From NCBI GenBank assembly GCA_000697335.1, contig JNEM01009166.1, positions 1 through 47,870 of the forward strand: a stretch of 47,870 nt of DNA. The letters are read 5' to 3'. The stretch comes from Conidiobolus incongruus B7586. Its lineage: Eukaryota; Entomophthoromycota; Entomophthoromycetes; Entomophthorales; Conidiobolaceae. Below are positions 1 to 11,631 of this stretch, piece after piece. The notes beneath the pieces are model-generated. The model ran no database searches and was not told where the DNA came from. It saw only the letters and a list, made by a program, of their open reading frames with translations. Both the position numbers and the translations under genes were made by a program. Position 1 is the first letter of the stretch, and each line of letters opens with the position of its first letter.

Positions 1-478
1 TATATTATATATTTATTTTTATATATCATATATTCAAATATTTATTTATTTTTAATTGCAAAAAATTCCCATTATTAAAAATGCAGAGTAATATATATTG
101 TTCTTTACCAATTGAAGATAATGATGTAATAAGAATAAATATAACATGATTTGTTAGATTGAAAATATAAAGTGGAATTTAATTGACTAGAAAACTAAAT
201 ATAGATTAGATTGGTATAATCAGATACTAAGCTATAAACATCAAAGAATTAAATAAATATGAAGTTCATTAACCAAAACTTGTTCATTATAGATTGAATT
301 TGAATTATGAAAAAATAATAACATAGTTTATGGCTATAAATATGCACTACGTTAATGTATGTTTACTTTTAGGAAGACTGTAACAAGAGATCATACAATG
401 TTCTACAAGATAAATTGTCCAAAGGATCAATATGATAATGTTTTAAAGTCAATATTAAACAAAATCAATTGAAAATAA
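1..478. other. AT-rich intergenic tract
   Basis: This stretch lies downstream of SEC13. It is very AT-rich, with no coding region, RNA gene or clear repeat that I can support. Confidence 0.6.
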
Positions 479-1742
479 TTAGTTAGTAGTCTCCTTAAGC
501 TCATTAAACATTTCCCAAACGCCATTCAAGCCTTCCTTCCATAAAGAAACAGTATTATCACCGCATGAAACAGCTAAAATGTTACCAGAGAGAGACCAGC
601 TGACGCGCCAGACGACATCAGGGAATCTATCAGCTTTAAGCGGAGTTTTAGTCCAAGGAGAGTTGGGTGAATCTTGAGTCCAAATGATGACAGTTTTATC
701 CTAATAAATGGTTAATATTTACAAAAATCAATTACGATATTAATTTTACTTGAGAGCAGGAGGCAATATAATTTCTAGGCATACCAACATTAGGAGCCCA
801 AGCAACATCTCTAACCCAGTCGCTGTGACCTTCTAAACCTGTTTCTTCTTCTTGCCAGCCGGAGGTTTCGTTCTTGTAAGTCCAAATCTTAACCAAGTTA
901 TCGCATCCAGCAGTTGCAAAACGTTTGACTTGCTGGATTTCAGAAGGATTTCCAGTGGATTGAGTCAAGGCACCAGGTGCAATTGCAGGGGCCCAGCTAA
1001 CGGCGTTACATCCAATGGCATGGGCATCGAAAACAGTGCTTTCCCAAGTTCCATCATCTAAAAAATTATTTAACAAGTGATTATAGGATAAATATCTTTG
1101 ATTTTTACCTCTGTAAGTAAGAACAGAAACTTTTCCATCTGATGAGGCACAAGCTAAAATAGGACCAAGTTCGTGAGGAGCCCAAGCAATAGAGTTGACT
1201 AAAATATTTTATATGAATAAAGTAATATTTTTATAAATATTTTTTGAATTTTCACCTGATGAAGAATGAGAAGAATGTTCTTTAATTTGAGTCCAGGTTC
1301 CGTTGGTTTCTTTCCAAATCAAAACTCTTCCATCATAAGAGCAAGAGGCTAAAATGTTTCCGAATTTGGGATGAGCCCAAGCAACTTGCCAAACGGGACC
1401 TTCATGACTAAAATATGTCAAAATATAATCCAAATTAAGTATATATATATAATAATTACCCATTAAGAACTTGGATGAGTTTTTGACTGTTTTCTTCAAC
1501 TTCAAATATCCTGATGCTTCTATCTGAGGAACAGGTAGCTAATCTTTTTCCATAAAAGTCCAATTGAGCATCATGCTAATTATTATTTAGTCATCAATCA
1601 ACTTAATTAAAATAATATAAAATTACAATCATATCTTCATGTTTGGAATCAAAAGTGTAGGCATTTGAAGCGGTAGTTGCAGCCTAATCATAACAATTAA
1701 TAAAGTTAAGTAATTAAAGATATTTAGACTAAAGCATACCAT
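479..1742 (-). CDS. SEC13: SEC13, WD40 protein of the COPII coat and nuclear pore
   Basis: Sec13 is a six-bladed WD40 propeller. It pairs with Sec31 in the COPII outer coat at ER exit sites and with Nup84-complex partners in the nuclear pore. Joined exons give a protein of about 300 residues with family hallmarks: [65 protein letters not shown] and [19 protein letters not shown] place seven coding exons at 1740-1742, 1627-1683, 1460-1575, 1256-1407, 1109-1198, 750-1057 and 479-700, all with GT..AG introns of roughly 45-60 bp. The stop is TAA. The first coding exon is only the ATG, followed at once by a GTATGC donor; the reading then continues [19 protein letters not shown], matching where the propeller begins. 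The end, [10 protein letters not shown], lacks a long tail. Identity is secure; the one-codon first exon is an inference from splice signals. Confidence 0.93.
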
Positions 1743-2006
1743 TGTGAATCTTTAAAAAAAATATTTAAAAAAATTAAGTATTGATTGATTGAAATTGGCT
1801 GAATATTCAAGTGATATTTTGTATGGATAAACAATGAATTTTGGGAATTAATCTAAATTCTAAGCTGACGTAGTGTGGACATTGATAATTGGATATTGAA
1901 TCTTTTCTTATCAATCCCATAATTGTAACTTTGATATTGAAAACTGAAGAGGGGTTTATATTAACCTAAATTTGGTATTGAAAAAAATAAGAATTTCACA
2001 TTGAAA

Positions 2007-2225
2007 ATGTCTAATCTTCCAGAAAACAAACGTGGTGATTTAAACCAACTTGAATTGAAAACAGACCCCAGTACCGACCCTCCAGGTCACCTTCGTTATA
2101 TTTGTTCCGATTGTGGTAACCACAACCTCTTGAGCAGCAGCTCTCCCTTAAGATGTGCCAAATGTGCCCACCGTGTTCTTTTCAAATTCCGTACCAGACG
2201 TATGGTTCAATTTGAAGCTCGTTAA
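2007..2225 (+). CDS. RPB12: RPB12/RPC10, shared subunit of RNA polymerases I, II and III
   Basis: This is a 72-residue single-exon protein. It carries the zinc-ribbon of the Rpb12 family: CSDCGNH, then CAKCAHRVLFKFRTRR, giving two CxxC pairs. The basic end RTRRMVQFEAR is the family's conserved C-terminus, which packs against the Rpb3-Rpb10 assembly platform. The start is the ATG at 2007, giving MSNLPENKRGDLNQ; the linker before the ribbon is family-variable. The stop is TAA. The gene is divergent from SEC13, with about 260 bp between the two start codons, so a shared promoter region is likely. Codons are somewhat GC-richer than the surroundings, as often seen for highly expressed genes. Confidence 0.95.
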   Translation: MSNLPENKRGDLNQLELKTDPSTDPPGHLRYICSDCGNHNLLSSSSPLRCAKCAHRVLFKFRTRRMVQFEAR

Positions 2226-2952
2226 AACCATCTTATTTAAAATTAATCTACATATATTAGTTTATGTTCCAATTAATACTTTAAATCTCTCCTGATAGTA
2301 ATAAATTCTGTAAAATATGATAGACAAATTGATATTGTTAATATATTTCAAATCCTTACTAGTTCCTATTATAATGAATTTATAGATTATTGTATTATTA
2401 ACTCAATGTCAGCATATATATTATCACTTATTTTTTAGACCCTTAATTTAATAATTAATTCCAGTTTGCCTATTTATATATTTACAATATTAGTAACTGG
2501 TTTATTTTAAAATATTTTATGTTTAGTAATATTATAAAGACTTTACAATATTTAGCTCAATAAATAATACTATCCATTCTATTTATTCACTATTTTCATT
2601 TATCAATTACTTATATCTAAGAAATATTATTAATAGTAGAACACAGCTAAAATAATATTGGTGATTTAAAAATTATTATTAAATCAGGTTTAATTCATTT
2701 AATTTTTTACAATTTTTTGAAATATAGTAATTAGTATCTAATATTTATTTATTAATAAAAAAATTATCATTGTTTTATGTAAAAATAGTGCGAAATTAAA
2801 TGAATAATATTATTATCGTATATCTCATTGTATAATTTTATTTGAAAATTAAAACATAATTATAATATATAAAATGACTTAAGTAAAACTCTAGTTATAT
2901 GTATATAAAACGCAACTAATACAATCTATTAAGTGGTCTATAAATTAAATGA
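2226..2952. other. Convergent intergenic tract between RPB12 and SPB1
   Basis: This is AT-rich DNA holding the 3' ends of the two convergent genes. I see no further gene or repeat. Confidence 0.6.
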
Positions 2953-5355
2953 TTAACGTCTCTTTTTCTTTCCTTTAGCAGCTTGACGTTTCTCAGCTCT
3001 TAATTCTTTCTTCATACGAGGATCAACCATTTTGTAACGACCTTTGACACCGTTTGGTCTACCCTTAATTCCTTTAGCGCTACCCTTAGCAACAACCAAC
3101 TTGACCTTGGATTTCTTGGTGGGTTTAGCTTTCTTAGTCATTAGTTTTTCAATCGTTGAAGCCTTCTCCTTCTCTGTCATATCTTCACTGTCGGCAATTT
3201 GAGAAGCTTTCTTAGTCAATTTAGCTAAGCGTTGAGCTGCCTTGAGCTTCTTTCTAGCTTTAGCTTCGGCAATCTTCTTAATGGGGCGAGCATCCAAAGC
3301 CTTCATTCTATCGCGGAATTCCCTGACAGCCTCCTTGGTGACAGGAAGAATAGGGCGATAGTGTTGCTTTTCATCGTCTAAGAACCAAGCGGGAAGATTT
3401 TCGGAATCATTAAAAGAATAACGGTTGAAACCGTCGTCAATGACTTCAGCTGTCGTCTTCTGTTTGTTAACAATTTGCATAGCCAATGTCAAGGCTTCTG
3501 GAGTATCTAAATCTAATTCTTTCTGCTCTTTCTCCAATTGTTTTTGAGCAGCAATATCGATGGCTTGCTTTTTGGATTCTAATTCATCATCAGACTCAGC
3601 TTCATCAAGGTCAGAAAATTGATCTTCATTTTCATTATTTTGAGTCGATTTTTGGGACTTTTCGAGCTTGCGCTTTTTAGAGGTAGTGGTGCTATCGATA
3701 TATTGGTGATCTAAGGAGTTAAAGATGGGTTGATCAAAGAACATAGAAGCTGATGATGACAATTGGTTCGATGGTTTTTCACTAGTTTCGGCATCTGAAT
3801 CAGAATCAGAGTCAGAATCGTCAATGACTTCTTTATTAGGATAACCGCCAGCATCGTCAGAGTCATCAGTGTCAACATCGTGGGCAGCGTCTTCACCAAA
3901 TCCATGCCATTCTTCATACTTCTTCATCGATTCTCTCAAATGTTGCTTACGGTCATTCATTTTAGATTGGTAATGTTCGTACATAGCATCAAGTGAATCT
4001 CCGAGGCGATCTACTTCATCTTCGCTGTCAACCTCTTCATAATCCTCTTCAACTTCAGATTCAGAGTCAATTGACCTCATATCTTCTTCAGTATCCATAT
4101 TCCCAGAAAGAGCAGTAGCAAGCTTCTTGGAGTGAGATTTAGAGTCAGAATGGAAAGCAGATTCAGTTTGCTCCATACCAATATCAGTAGGAGTGATCAT
4201 ATTGAGTTGGAGTTTAACCATCTCTTTAGCTTTCTTCTCACGGACCTTACGCTTCTTTTTACGCTCTTGAGCACGAGCTTGTTCGGCCAATTTTTCGAGT
4301 TCTTCAGCAATATCAATCTCTTCGACAGTTTCAACTTTTTCGGCATCATCTTTCTTTTCAGGCTCAGGATTCAATTTCTTGACCATTTTAGTGCGCCATT
4401 TCAAGAGTTCTTTGAAATCTTTTTTGCCTAATACTTTAAGATCTTTACAGATGTCTTTGATATCTTCAGTGGTGAGTGGATCATTGAATAAAGGTTTGCT
4501 GAATTCAGAGTCGAAAACTAAAGAATTTAAACCAACTAAAAATGCTATAGGGTCTTCAGCCTCAATGAATTTTTGAATATCTTCGGTCTTATATTGAGTG
4601 TAGTTTCCATCTTCGTAACCATCACGGTGTCTAGTCTTTTTGGTAACTTCAAAGATGTTCAAAGATGAAGCGGGCTTGGAAGCTAAATCATTTTCTAATT
4701 CTTTGAAGACATATTTAGGATCTAAAAATTTGGGATCGATCTTTTTGGGGGCTAAGAAATCTCTACAAACAACGAAAATTTCTGCAGAAACATTACGAGA
4801 GGATGGAGGTTTTGTAGCTTCAACTTTAGTGAAAAGTTGGTTAAAAATCCAGATCAAGTTGTTGTAATCCTTAGAACGGAAAACTTTGGTAACAAAAGTA
4901 CCACCCTTGGTCAAAAATTCAACAGCTAATTTGAAAGACATTAATACTAATTCGGACTGAGTGTAGGCATCTTGAAGCCAAGCAGTACCGACATTAGGAG
5001 CACCATCATGAATAACTACATCAGCTTTCCAAGTCTTTAAAGTGGCACGAAGTTGAGAACGACATTTTTCCGTAGTAATGTCTTCTTGGAAAGTAATACA
5101 GTTATGGATAGGTTTGATAGGACACAAGTCAACACCGACAATCAAACTTTCCATAGGCATATATTTGGCTGCAACCTGCAACCAACCACCAGGAGCTGCA
5201 CAAAGATCGATTAAACATCTTGCGCTACTTAAAAAGTCATATTTCTTATTGAGTTGAATTAATTTGAAAGCGGCACGGGAACGATAACCTTGTTCTTTGG
5301 CAAAGTGATAGTACTTATCCAAACGTCCCTTTCCGACCTTTTTTTTAACACCCAT
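2953..5355 (-). CDS. SPB1: SPB1, AdoMet-dependent rRNA 2'-O-methyltransferase
   Basis: Spb1/FTSJ3 methylates the A-loop of 25S rRNA in nucleolar pre-60S particles and is needed for large-subunit maturation. The 800-residue single exon has an N-terminal FtsJ-type methyltransferase domain (about residues 1-210). The SAM loop is DLCAAPGGWLQVA, and the K-D-K-E tetrad can be read in FKLIQL, VIHDGAPN, KVFRSKDY and AEIFVV. A middle DUF3381-like segment follows, then a long acidic stretch rich in D/E/S (about 420-600) and the C-terminal Spb1 domain (NRYSFNDSENLPAWFLDDE). The end is lysine-rich (KGRYKMVDPRMKKELRAEKR then a K/R tail), typical of nucleolar proteins. Length is close to the yeast protein (841). 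There are no introns and no in-frame stop, which argues against any local stop-codon reassignment. The stop is TAA. Confidence 0.96.
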   Translation of the reverse strand: MGVKKKVGKGRLDKYYHFAKEQGYRSRAAFKLIQLNKKYDFLSSARCLIDLCAAPGGWLQVAAKYMPMESLIVGVDLCPIKPIHNCITFQEDITTEKCRSQLRATLKTWKADVVIHDGAPNVGTAWLQDAYTQSELVLMSFKLAVEFLTKGGTFVTKVFRSKDYNNLIWIFNQLFTKVEATKPPSSRNVSAEIFVVCRDFLAPKKIDPKFLDPKYVFKELENDLASKPASSLNIFEVTKKTRHRDGYEDGNYTQYKTEDIQKFIEAEDPIAFLVGLNSLVFDSEFSKPLFNDPLTTEDIKDICKDLKVLGKKDFKELLKWRTKMVKKLNPEPEKKDDAEKVETVEEIDIAEELEKLAEQARAQERKKKRKVREKKAKEMVKLQLNMITPTDIGMEQTESAFHSDSKSHSKKLATALSGNMDTEEDMRSIDSESEVEEDYEEVDSEDEVDRLGDSLDAMYEHYQSKMNDRKQHLRESMKKYEEWHGFGEDAAHDVDTDDSDDAGGYPNKEVIDDSDSDSDSDAETSEKPSNQLSSSASMFFDQPIFNSLDHQYIDSTTTSKKRKLEKSQKSTQNNENEDQFSDLDEAESDDELESKKQAIDIAAQKQLEKEQKELDLDTPEALTLAMQIVNKQKTTAEVIDDGFNRYSFNDSENLPAWFLDDEKQHYRPILPVTKEAVREFRDRMKALDARPIKKIAEAKARKKLKAAQRLAKLTKKASQIADSEDMTEKEKASTIEKLMTKKAKPTKKSKVKLVVAKGSAKGIKGRPNGVKGRYKMVDPRMKKELRAEKRQAAKGKKKRR

Positions 5356-6287
5356 TTTTTAATTTTCTTTATATATTTAATGAATGTCAATTTTTATAAT
5401 ATTTTTGTAGAAGCCTTTTGTATTGTTACTATTTGTAATAATTTTATGGGACATTAAATGTTTATTCCTAATTTTTAATGATTCAAATATCTTCTCTTAA
5501 TAGTATATCTATAATAATTTTATTAAAAAAGAAAAATACATTGATTCTGAATCAAATATCTGTTAGCATATAATAACTCAAAACACTAATACTATGTTGG
5601 TCATTAATATCAGTGATTATTGGTTAAATATTCATAATAAAAAAATTTTGAAAATATAATTAATAGTTAAATTTGGAAACCTCATTAGTTATAATAATTT
5701 CTTATAATTTTAAAATTATGCAAATTATATAAATATTTAAATCATGGTTAGGAATCAATATTTTTTAATAATAATGGATAATATATATTTACGAATTTAT
5801 TATATCTGTTAAAATTTACTAAAACTTAAAATGAATAAATCATCAAACCCATAATCAGTGTATATATTATAATGGTATATTTAAAAATTATTATATACCA
5901 ATATAAATCAATAATATATCACCCAATCCAAAATATTTTAAATAATTTGTAATACCATCTAAGAATACCCATTTCACTCTACGCCGAAATTTAATAATTA
6001 TTAATTACATGAATATGATTCAATGATTTTGATTTTAAAATAATGATATTATGATATAATGTGGTCGATGAAAAAAATCTAGAGTTGGTTATAATGATAT
6101 TTCAGTATGGACAATATATATATTATACAGTTATCTGATAAGATTGGTGATACATATATAAATGGTAGTATGCTGAAGAAAAAATAAAAGATCAAATGAA
6201 TTTTTTTATAAGTCAAAACAATTGAATCAAAAATGAGAATTATATATGGATAATGCCATTCAGATGCTATAAATTCACAAATTTCAA
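5356..6287. other. Intergenic tract between SPB1 and tRNA-Ala
   Basis: AT-rich DNA containing the SPB1 promoter and the tRNA 5' flank. I see no supportable gene. Confidence 0.55.
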
Positions 6288-6360
6288 GGGGAATTAGCTC
6301 AAATGGTAGAGCGCTCGCTTAGCATGCGAGAGGCACGGGGATCGATACCCCGATTCTCCA
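6288..6360 (+). tRNA. tRNA-Ala, anticodon AGC
   Basis: A 73-nt cloverleaf can be drawn. The acceptor stem GGGGAAT pairs with ATTCTCC, with one G-T wobble. The D-arm is GCTCAAATGGTAGAGC. The anticodon stem CTCGC/GCGAG closes the loop TTAGCAT, with AGC at positions 34-36. The T-arm CGGGG/CCCCG closes ATCGATA, and the discriminator base is A. There is no intron. A T-run immediately after (6361-6365) is a good RNA polymerase III terminator. An A34 anticodon, modified to inosine, is the usual eukaryotic Ala isoacceptor. The T-loop begins AT rather than TT, a small departure from the consensus. Confidence 0.95.
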
Positions 6361-6752
6361 TTTTTAAATGGTTGATAATTAGGGAATGATACTCTTCAAA
6401 TTAATTTTCAATACAATTTTCAAATTAAAATATTACAATATATATATTTTATTTTATTTATATTCTGATGTTCAAAATTTTTAATATATTTGAAAAATCA
6501 GAAATTAAAAAAAGTACTATTTTCTTATTTTCTAACCTTATATTTAATAGATTCATTTCTTGAATTTTGTTGATTTTTGAATATTTAATGGTGTTGGATA
6601 ATTTCAATTCCTAATACTTATTACTTGGGATAAGGTTTATATGAATTTATTGTTCTAGTATTATGGGGTTTGAAATAAATTGTAAACAATTACTGCTACT
6701 AAAATAATCTGAAATTTTATACTCTTTATTACAATATAGACCAAGGAATTAA
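6361..6752. other. Intergenic tract with the tRNA terminator
   Basis: It begins with the T-run that ends tRNA-Ala transcription. The rest is AT-rich 3' flank of the cysteinyl-tRNA synthetase gene. Nothing else is seen. Confidence 0.6.
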
Positions 6753-9520
6753 TTATTTTTGTAAAGAAGCCAAATACTCGTTGTGAAGTTTAGCTTGTTG
6801 ATCGTACTCCTTGATTAATTTTTTACTCTTGGATTTGGCAATTTCATTACCATCTTTATCATGGGTGGGAATACCTCTTTCATCCCATTGGCTATATTCT
6901 TCGGTGCGGAAAAGTTCGGAAGGAGGAGTCTTACCCTTTTCCAGTCTTTCGCGTCTCTTAGCTTCTTGAGCCTGTTGTTGAGCTAATTTTCTAGCTAATT
7001 TTTCTTGTTCTTGCTTTTGCTTCAACTCTCTAGCTTTAATCAATTCTTCTCTATCAACCAACTTGACTAAAGCTTTACCATCTTCACGATCGTCTAAGAC
7101 AACACCCAAATCAACCAAATCGTTGTCACGAAGCTGATCACAGATAGCTAAAATTTGCTTTGCATCAGCACCGCCACGAGCTAAAGCGCGAATATTATCA
7201 CGGAATGAAGATAAAACTCGGAGATAAGGCATGACGGTGTCTTCGAGGTTAGCGCCTGATTGATTGGTAGAGGTCAATCCAATTTCATGGCCACGGTTAG
7301 TTAAACCGAAAATCTAAATATACTGGGTTAGAATATATAAATAGGATGTACATTATAAGTAATGCTTACAGTTAAGATTCTGGTGACATATTTGGCAATC
7401 TGAGTAATTAATTCATGATTGACAACTTGACCAGAGGTGCGAATTTGACCAATGTAAACATTAGTGCGATTAATAAGTTCAGTAAGAGCCTTGATGGCGC
7501 TAGGAGTATTGAAAGAATCGCAAAGGGCGGAATGCAAATCGGCTTGCTTTTCTCTGAACCTTTTGAAAATTAGTGTTAAATTAAAATTAATATTAGTAAT
7601 TTAACTTACCAACTATCAAGTTGTTTTTCCTGATCCTTGTAATTATTTTCACCAGTAAATTCAAGGTTAGAAGATTTAGCTTCTTGAATTAATGCTTTAG
7701 CATTGATTAAGAAGTTGTTAAATAACTTTTCATTATTAATGGCTTCTTCCATTGAAGATTGTTTGAAATCCATGCCACTATCCCATTGGTGCATTAAGAA
7801 AGTAAGACGGAGTTGTCTGGGAGTATATCTGTTCAATGCTTCCTTAATAGTAATAAAGTTTTTCAATGATTTGGACATCTTTTGGCCTTCAATGTGTAAG
7901 TGACCGGTATGGAAGAAGTAGTTGACCCATTGAGGGCATCCGTGACAAGCTTCAGATTGAGCTAATTCATTGTCATGGTGAGGGAAAGCTAAATCTTCAC
8001 CTCCAGAGTGGATATCCATGGTAGTACCAAAGATTTCGCTAGCCATAGCAGAACATTCAATGTGCCAACCAGGACGACCTTGACCCCAAGGAGAATCCCA
8101 GAAAGGTTCTCCAGGCTTAGACTTCTTCCAAAGAGCGAAATCGGAGGGATTCCTCTTGCCAGTGAGTTTGGCACCGAGAGAACCTTCTCCTTCCTCAATG
8201 AGGGATAAATTATTAGCAGAGTTTGGTTCCAATTTGGCATAGTAGTGGTTGGGATTGGCATCAAAAGCAGCAGTATCGAAATAAACGGAACCATCGACTT
8301 CGTAACCGTATCCATTAGCAATAATTCCCTCGACAAAGGTAATAATTTCAGGGACATATTCACTGACTCGAGTCATGACATCAGCAGGTAATACATTCAA
8401 AGATTCCATATCTTGTAAGAAATCATTTTCCCAATAAGCAGCGAGTTCTCTAAAGATTTTAGGATCAGTGACTGAATCTTTTTTCTAATTAAAATGATTA
8501 GACATGTAGTTATGATCAATAGAATAAATCAAATAATTTACCTCAGCATCTAACCAAGCGCTAAGTATATCCTTAGAGTTTTCTAACCATTCTTTGATTT
8601 GGTCCTGGGACCATTTACTGGCAGTAGCTAAGTCATTCTTTACTTGATCAATGGCTTGGCGGGAAGCTAACTGAAGTTCGAAGTTAATAAAAATAAATGG
8701 ATGTTATATATGATAACATACAGCAGCCTTATAGTTCATAATTAATTTGGGATCAACACCTTCTTTGTCAAGTTGAGAAGCAACTGAATCTAGATCAGTA
8801 GACTTTAATTTATCATTGGCGAATAGTTGGAAGGCATTTTCAAGATCATCAATTAAGTTTTGATCAACTAAAGTTTTTGATTGAACGTATTGATTATAAA
8901 GATAGTGCTGTCTAGCTCTCAAAATAATCTATAAATTCAAATAAATAAATAAAAATTAATACTATAATAGTAATAAATTTACTTTATCGTCGATATCAGT
9001 AATATTCATAACAAATTGAACATCATAACCAAAGTAATCAGTCAAAATTCTTCTAAGAATATCAATAGTGACATAATTTCTATTTAAATTAATATGGTTA
9101 ATAAATTAAATATCTATATTATTACAAATCAATGAATATTCAATATTATTTTTACTAACCTAGCGTGACCCATATGAGCAGCGTCATAGACAGTAGGACC
9201 ACAATTATACCATTTGACTAATTTTCCTTTGGAAGGAATAAAAGGAACCTATTAATAGTAATAAGTATTGAATTAAATATTAAATTAATTGGAATTACTT
9301 TGGATTTGGTTAAAGTGTTATAAACTTTGAGTTGAATATTATCTTGATCAGGATTAACAGGAGCAGTCCATTTAGGAAGCTCTCTAGTAAGTTTCTCTTG
9401 GGTAGGTGAGGTGGTCATAATAGAACGGAATAATATATTTGATTGATACTTAGATTTTAATTTATTAATACAGATAGGTTGTAATACTTTATATATTGTT
9501 GAAATTCTACGATTGATCAT
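6753..9520 (-). CDS. Cysteinyl-tRNA synthetase, probably cytosolic and mitochondrial
   Basis: This class Ia synthetase charges tRNA-Cys. I read eight exons. The HIGH-like site is in [17 protein letters not shown] and the KMSKS loop is in [19 protein letters not shown]. Zinc ligands can be seen in the first Cys (NCGPT), the Cys of WHIECSAM and the His/Glu of [10 protein letters not shown]. The C-terminal part, after an inter-domain helix region, has the highly charged K/E/Q-rich segment of eukaryotic CysRS ([20 protein letters not shown]) and ends EYLASLQK. The ATG at 9520 precedes a basic segment free of acidic residues ([20 protein letters not shown]), which looks like a mitochondrial presequence. 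A second in-frame ATG at 9418 ([12 protein letters not shown]) would give a cytosolic form. No second CysRS is visible in the window, so dual targeting is inferred. The stop is TAA. Confidence 0.94.
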
Positions 9521-11631
9521 GGAATTCAAACAATGAATACTGGATTTTTTTTTGGTTAATGGGTTTATTTATTGTCATTTATTCCTTTCTGAATAATAAA
9601 ATGTGGGATTAATTGATGATGCCATTCTTAAAATTATGATCAAATTTAAACTAAGTAATTTTAATATATTAGTTTCCTTAATTGTATTAATAAATGGTTG
9701 ATAAATTCTTAAATTCTTAAATTCTTAAATTATAAATTTAAAATACACATTACTATATTGATATTAAAAGAGTAAATTGTTATTTTATTATATTTATTAT
9801 AAACGATATTCTAATTGCTATATAAGAACTTCGTAACGATATATTCCTAAAAATTATTCATAAATAAAAAGGCATTCAGATATTATATATGGAAATAAAT
9901 CCATACTAAATTTATATTATTATTGATAGTGAATGAAGTTTAAAATATCACATTATGATATTATACAATATAGTCATATGTCACATTTTGTAAATACCAT
10001 GAATTATTTAGAAAGCATTATAATGGTAAAATGTAATAGCTGATATATATAATATATGATATTAAATTAATAATATATTGAATGAAATATTGATAAATAT
10101 TAAAATTAGTTTTATTAGATATTATATATATTCAAGATTACTAAACATCTTAATTTAATAAACCAGCAATGGTTTTATTTGATCATTTTATATATAAACT
10201 CACTTACACATCATTGAGAGACAACTACTCAAATTTAAAACAATTTGAGTATTGTATTTGATTGAATTTTTTTCATAACTTTAAATATATTGCTTCTGAT
10301 AAATTAACAATAATGACATCAAAGTTAAAATTCAATGATTATCACAATTTATTAAATTCATAATATTAGAATTGATGCTCAATTATTATAATAATTTGAA
10401 TATTGATAATTCATTCAAAATAATTACAATAATCATAACTAAGATTCAATTTTCGTTTTAAGTTATAATATCAAATTGTTTGTACTTTATATTCGATATA
10501 TAAATAATGAAAGTTTCGATTTTTTAACAGAAAATAACTGTTTAAAAATTATCATTATATATATTACTAATTAATATTTAAAAATACCTCATATGTTGAA
10601 AGAAATTAATATGTTTAGATGTATTTCTTAATAATTATAATTATTTAATTGATTCCATATTTTAAAATGACTATTGATTGAAAAATTTTCATAGATGGAT
10701 TTTAAAGATCTATATCAATCAAATTTAGAATTTCAAATATTATATTGAAAATATAAATATATAATGTATTATAATTATGAATTCAAATTTGTTCTGTTAA
10801 ACCATCAAAAATATTGAATATATCAGGATGAATATTAAATATTAATCGTTAGACAGCTATACTTTTAATAGAGTATAAATTTAATCTGATATCTTAATAG
10901 AAACAATTGTAACAGAGTGTAAAAATTTAAAGTATTGTTAGAACAGCAGTTACCTGAATTAAAACTGAAAATTCATTATTCCATATAGATAATAGATTCA
11001 ACTATAAATGTATTTTTATATCAAATTCCTAGAAATATTATATCGTTAACAAGATTAATCTTTATTAACCTTTTTAGAATATTAAACTCATGTAATACAA
11101 ATTTATCAATTAATGATCATAGAATTTCAAATATATTGAATGTATGAATTAATATTAATGCAAACTATATATAATAAAAACCAAATTAGAAAAGATAAGG
11201 AAATAATGATATCAAAATAAATTTTATATACTGGGTAATGAAAGTATTAAATTACTGCATGAGTTGCAATCAATTTTATTATAGCAAATGGGAGTGTAAA
11301 GTTTCATGAGGAATAAGAAAAAAAATCATATATAGTACAAGATTTTAATTTTAGAGGAGATGAAGGGATTGGGGATAAAAATACATTAGAAAGGTAGATT
11401 TATTTTAGGGAAGGAGAATAGTCAAAATAATAATTAAAGATTATACGTCACTTCGAAATAGATAAATTTAGAGAGGAAGAGGGAGAGTCTATGACGTAAA
11501 TAAAAGGGGAATTTTTAAAACATAGTATAATAATAAAGGAACAAGTGCAAATGATATTCATTAATGAAGGATATTATAAACTACGTTATTGATAACAAAT
11601 AACGAATTTATGAATAATTGGACTTAGCTAT
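9521..11631. other. Two-kb gene-free AT-rich tract
   Basis: This holds the CysRS promoter at its left end and the 3' flank of KAP95 at its right end. It includes a short 8-bp tandem repeat near 9703 and a purine-rich block near 11280-11520. I see no coding region or RNA gene. Confidence 0.55.
9703..9726. repeat. Three tandem copies of AAATTCTT
   Basis: An exact 8-bp unit is repeated three times and then runs into a partial copy. It is a simple low-complexity repeat with no evident function. Confidence 0.8.

Noticed and set aside
3711-4867. Several open frames on both strands within SPB1.
   Set aside because: They are shadows of the strongly supported 800-residue SPB1 frame.
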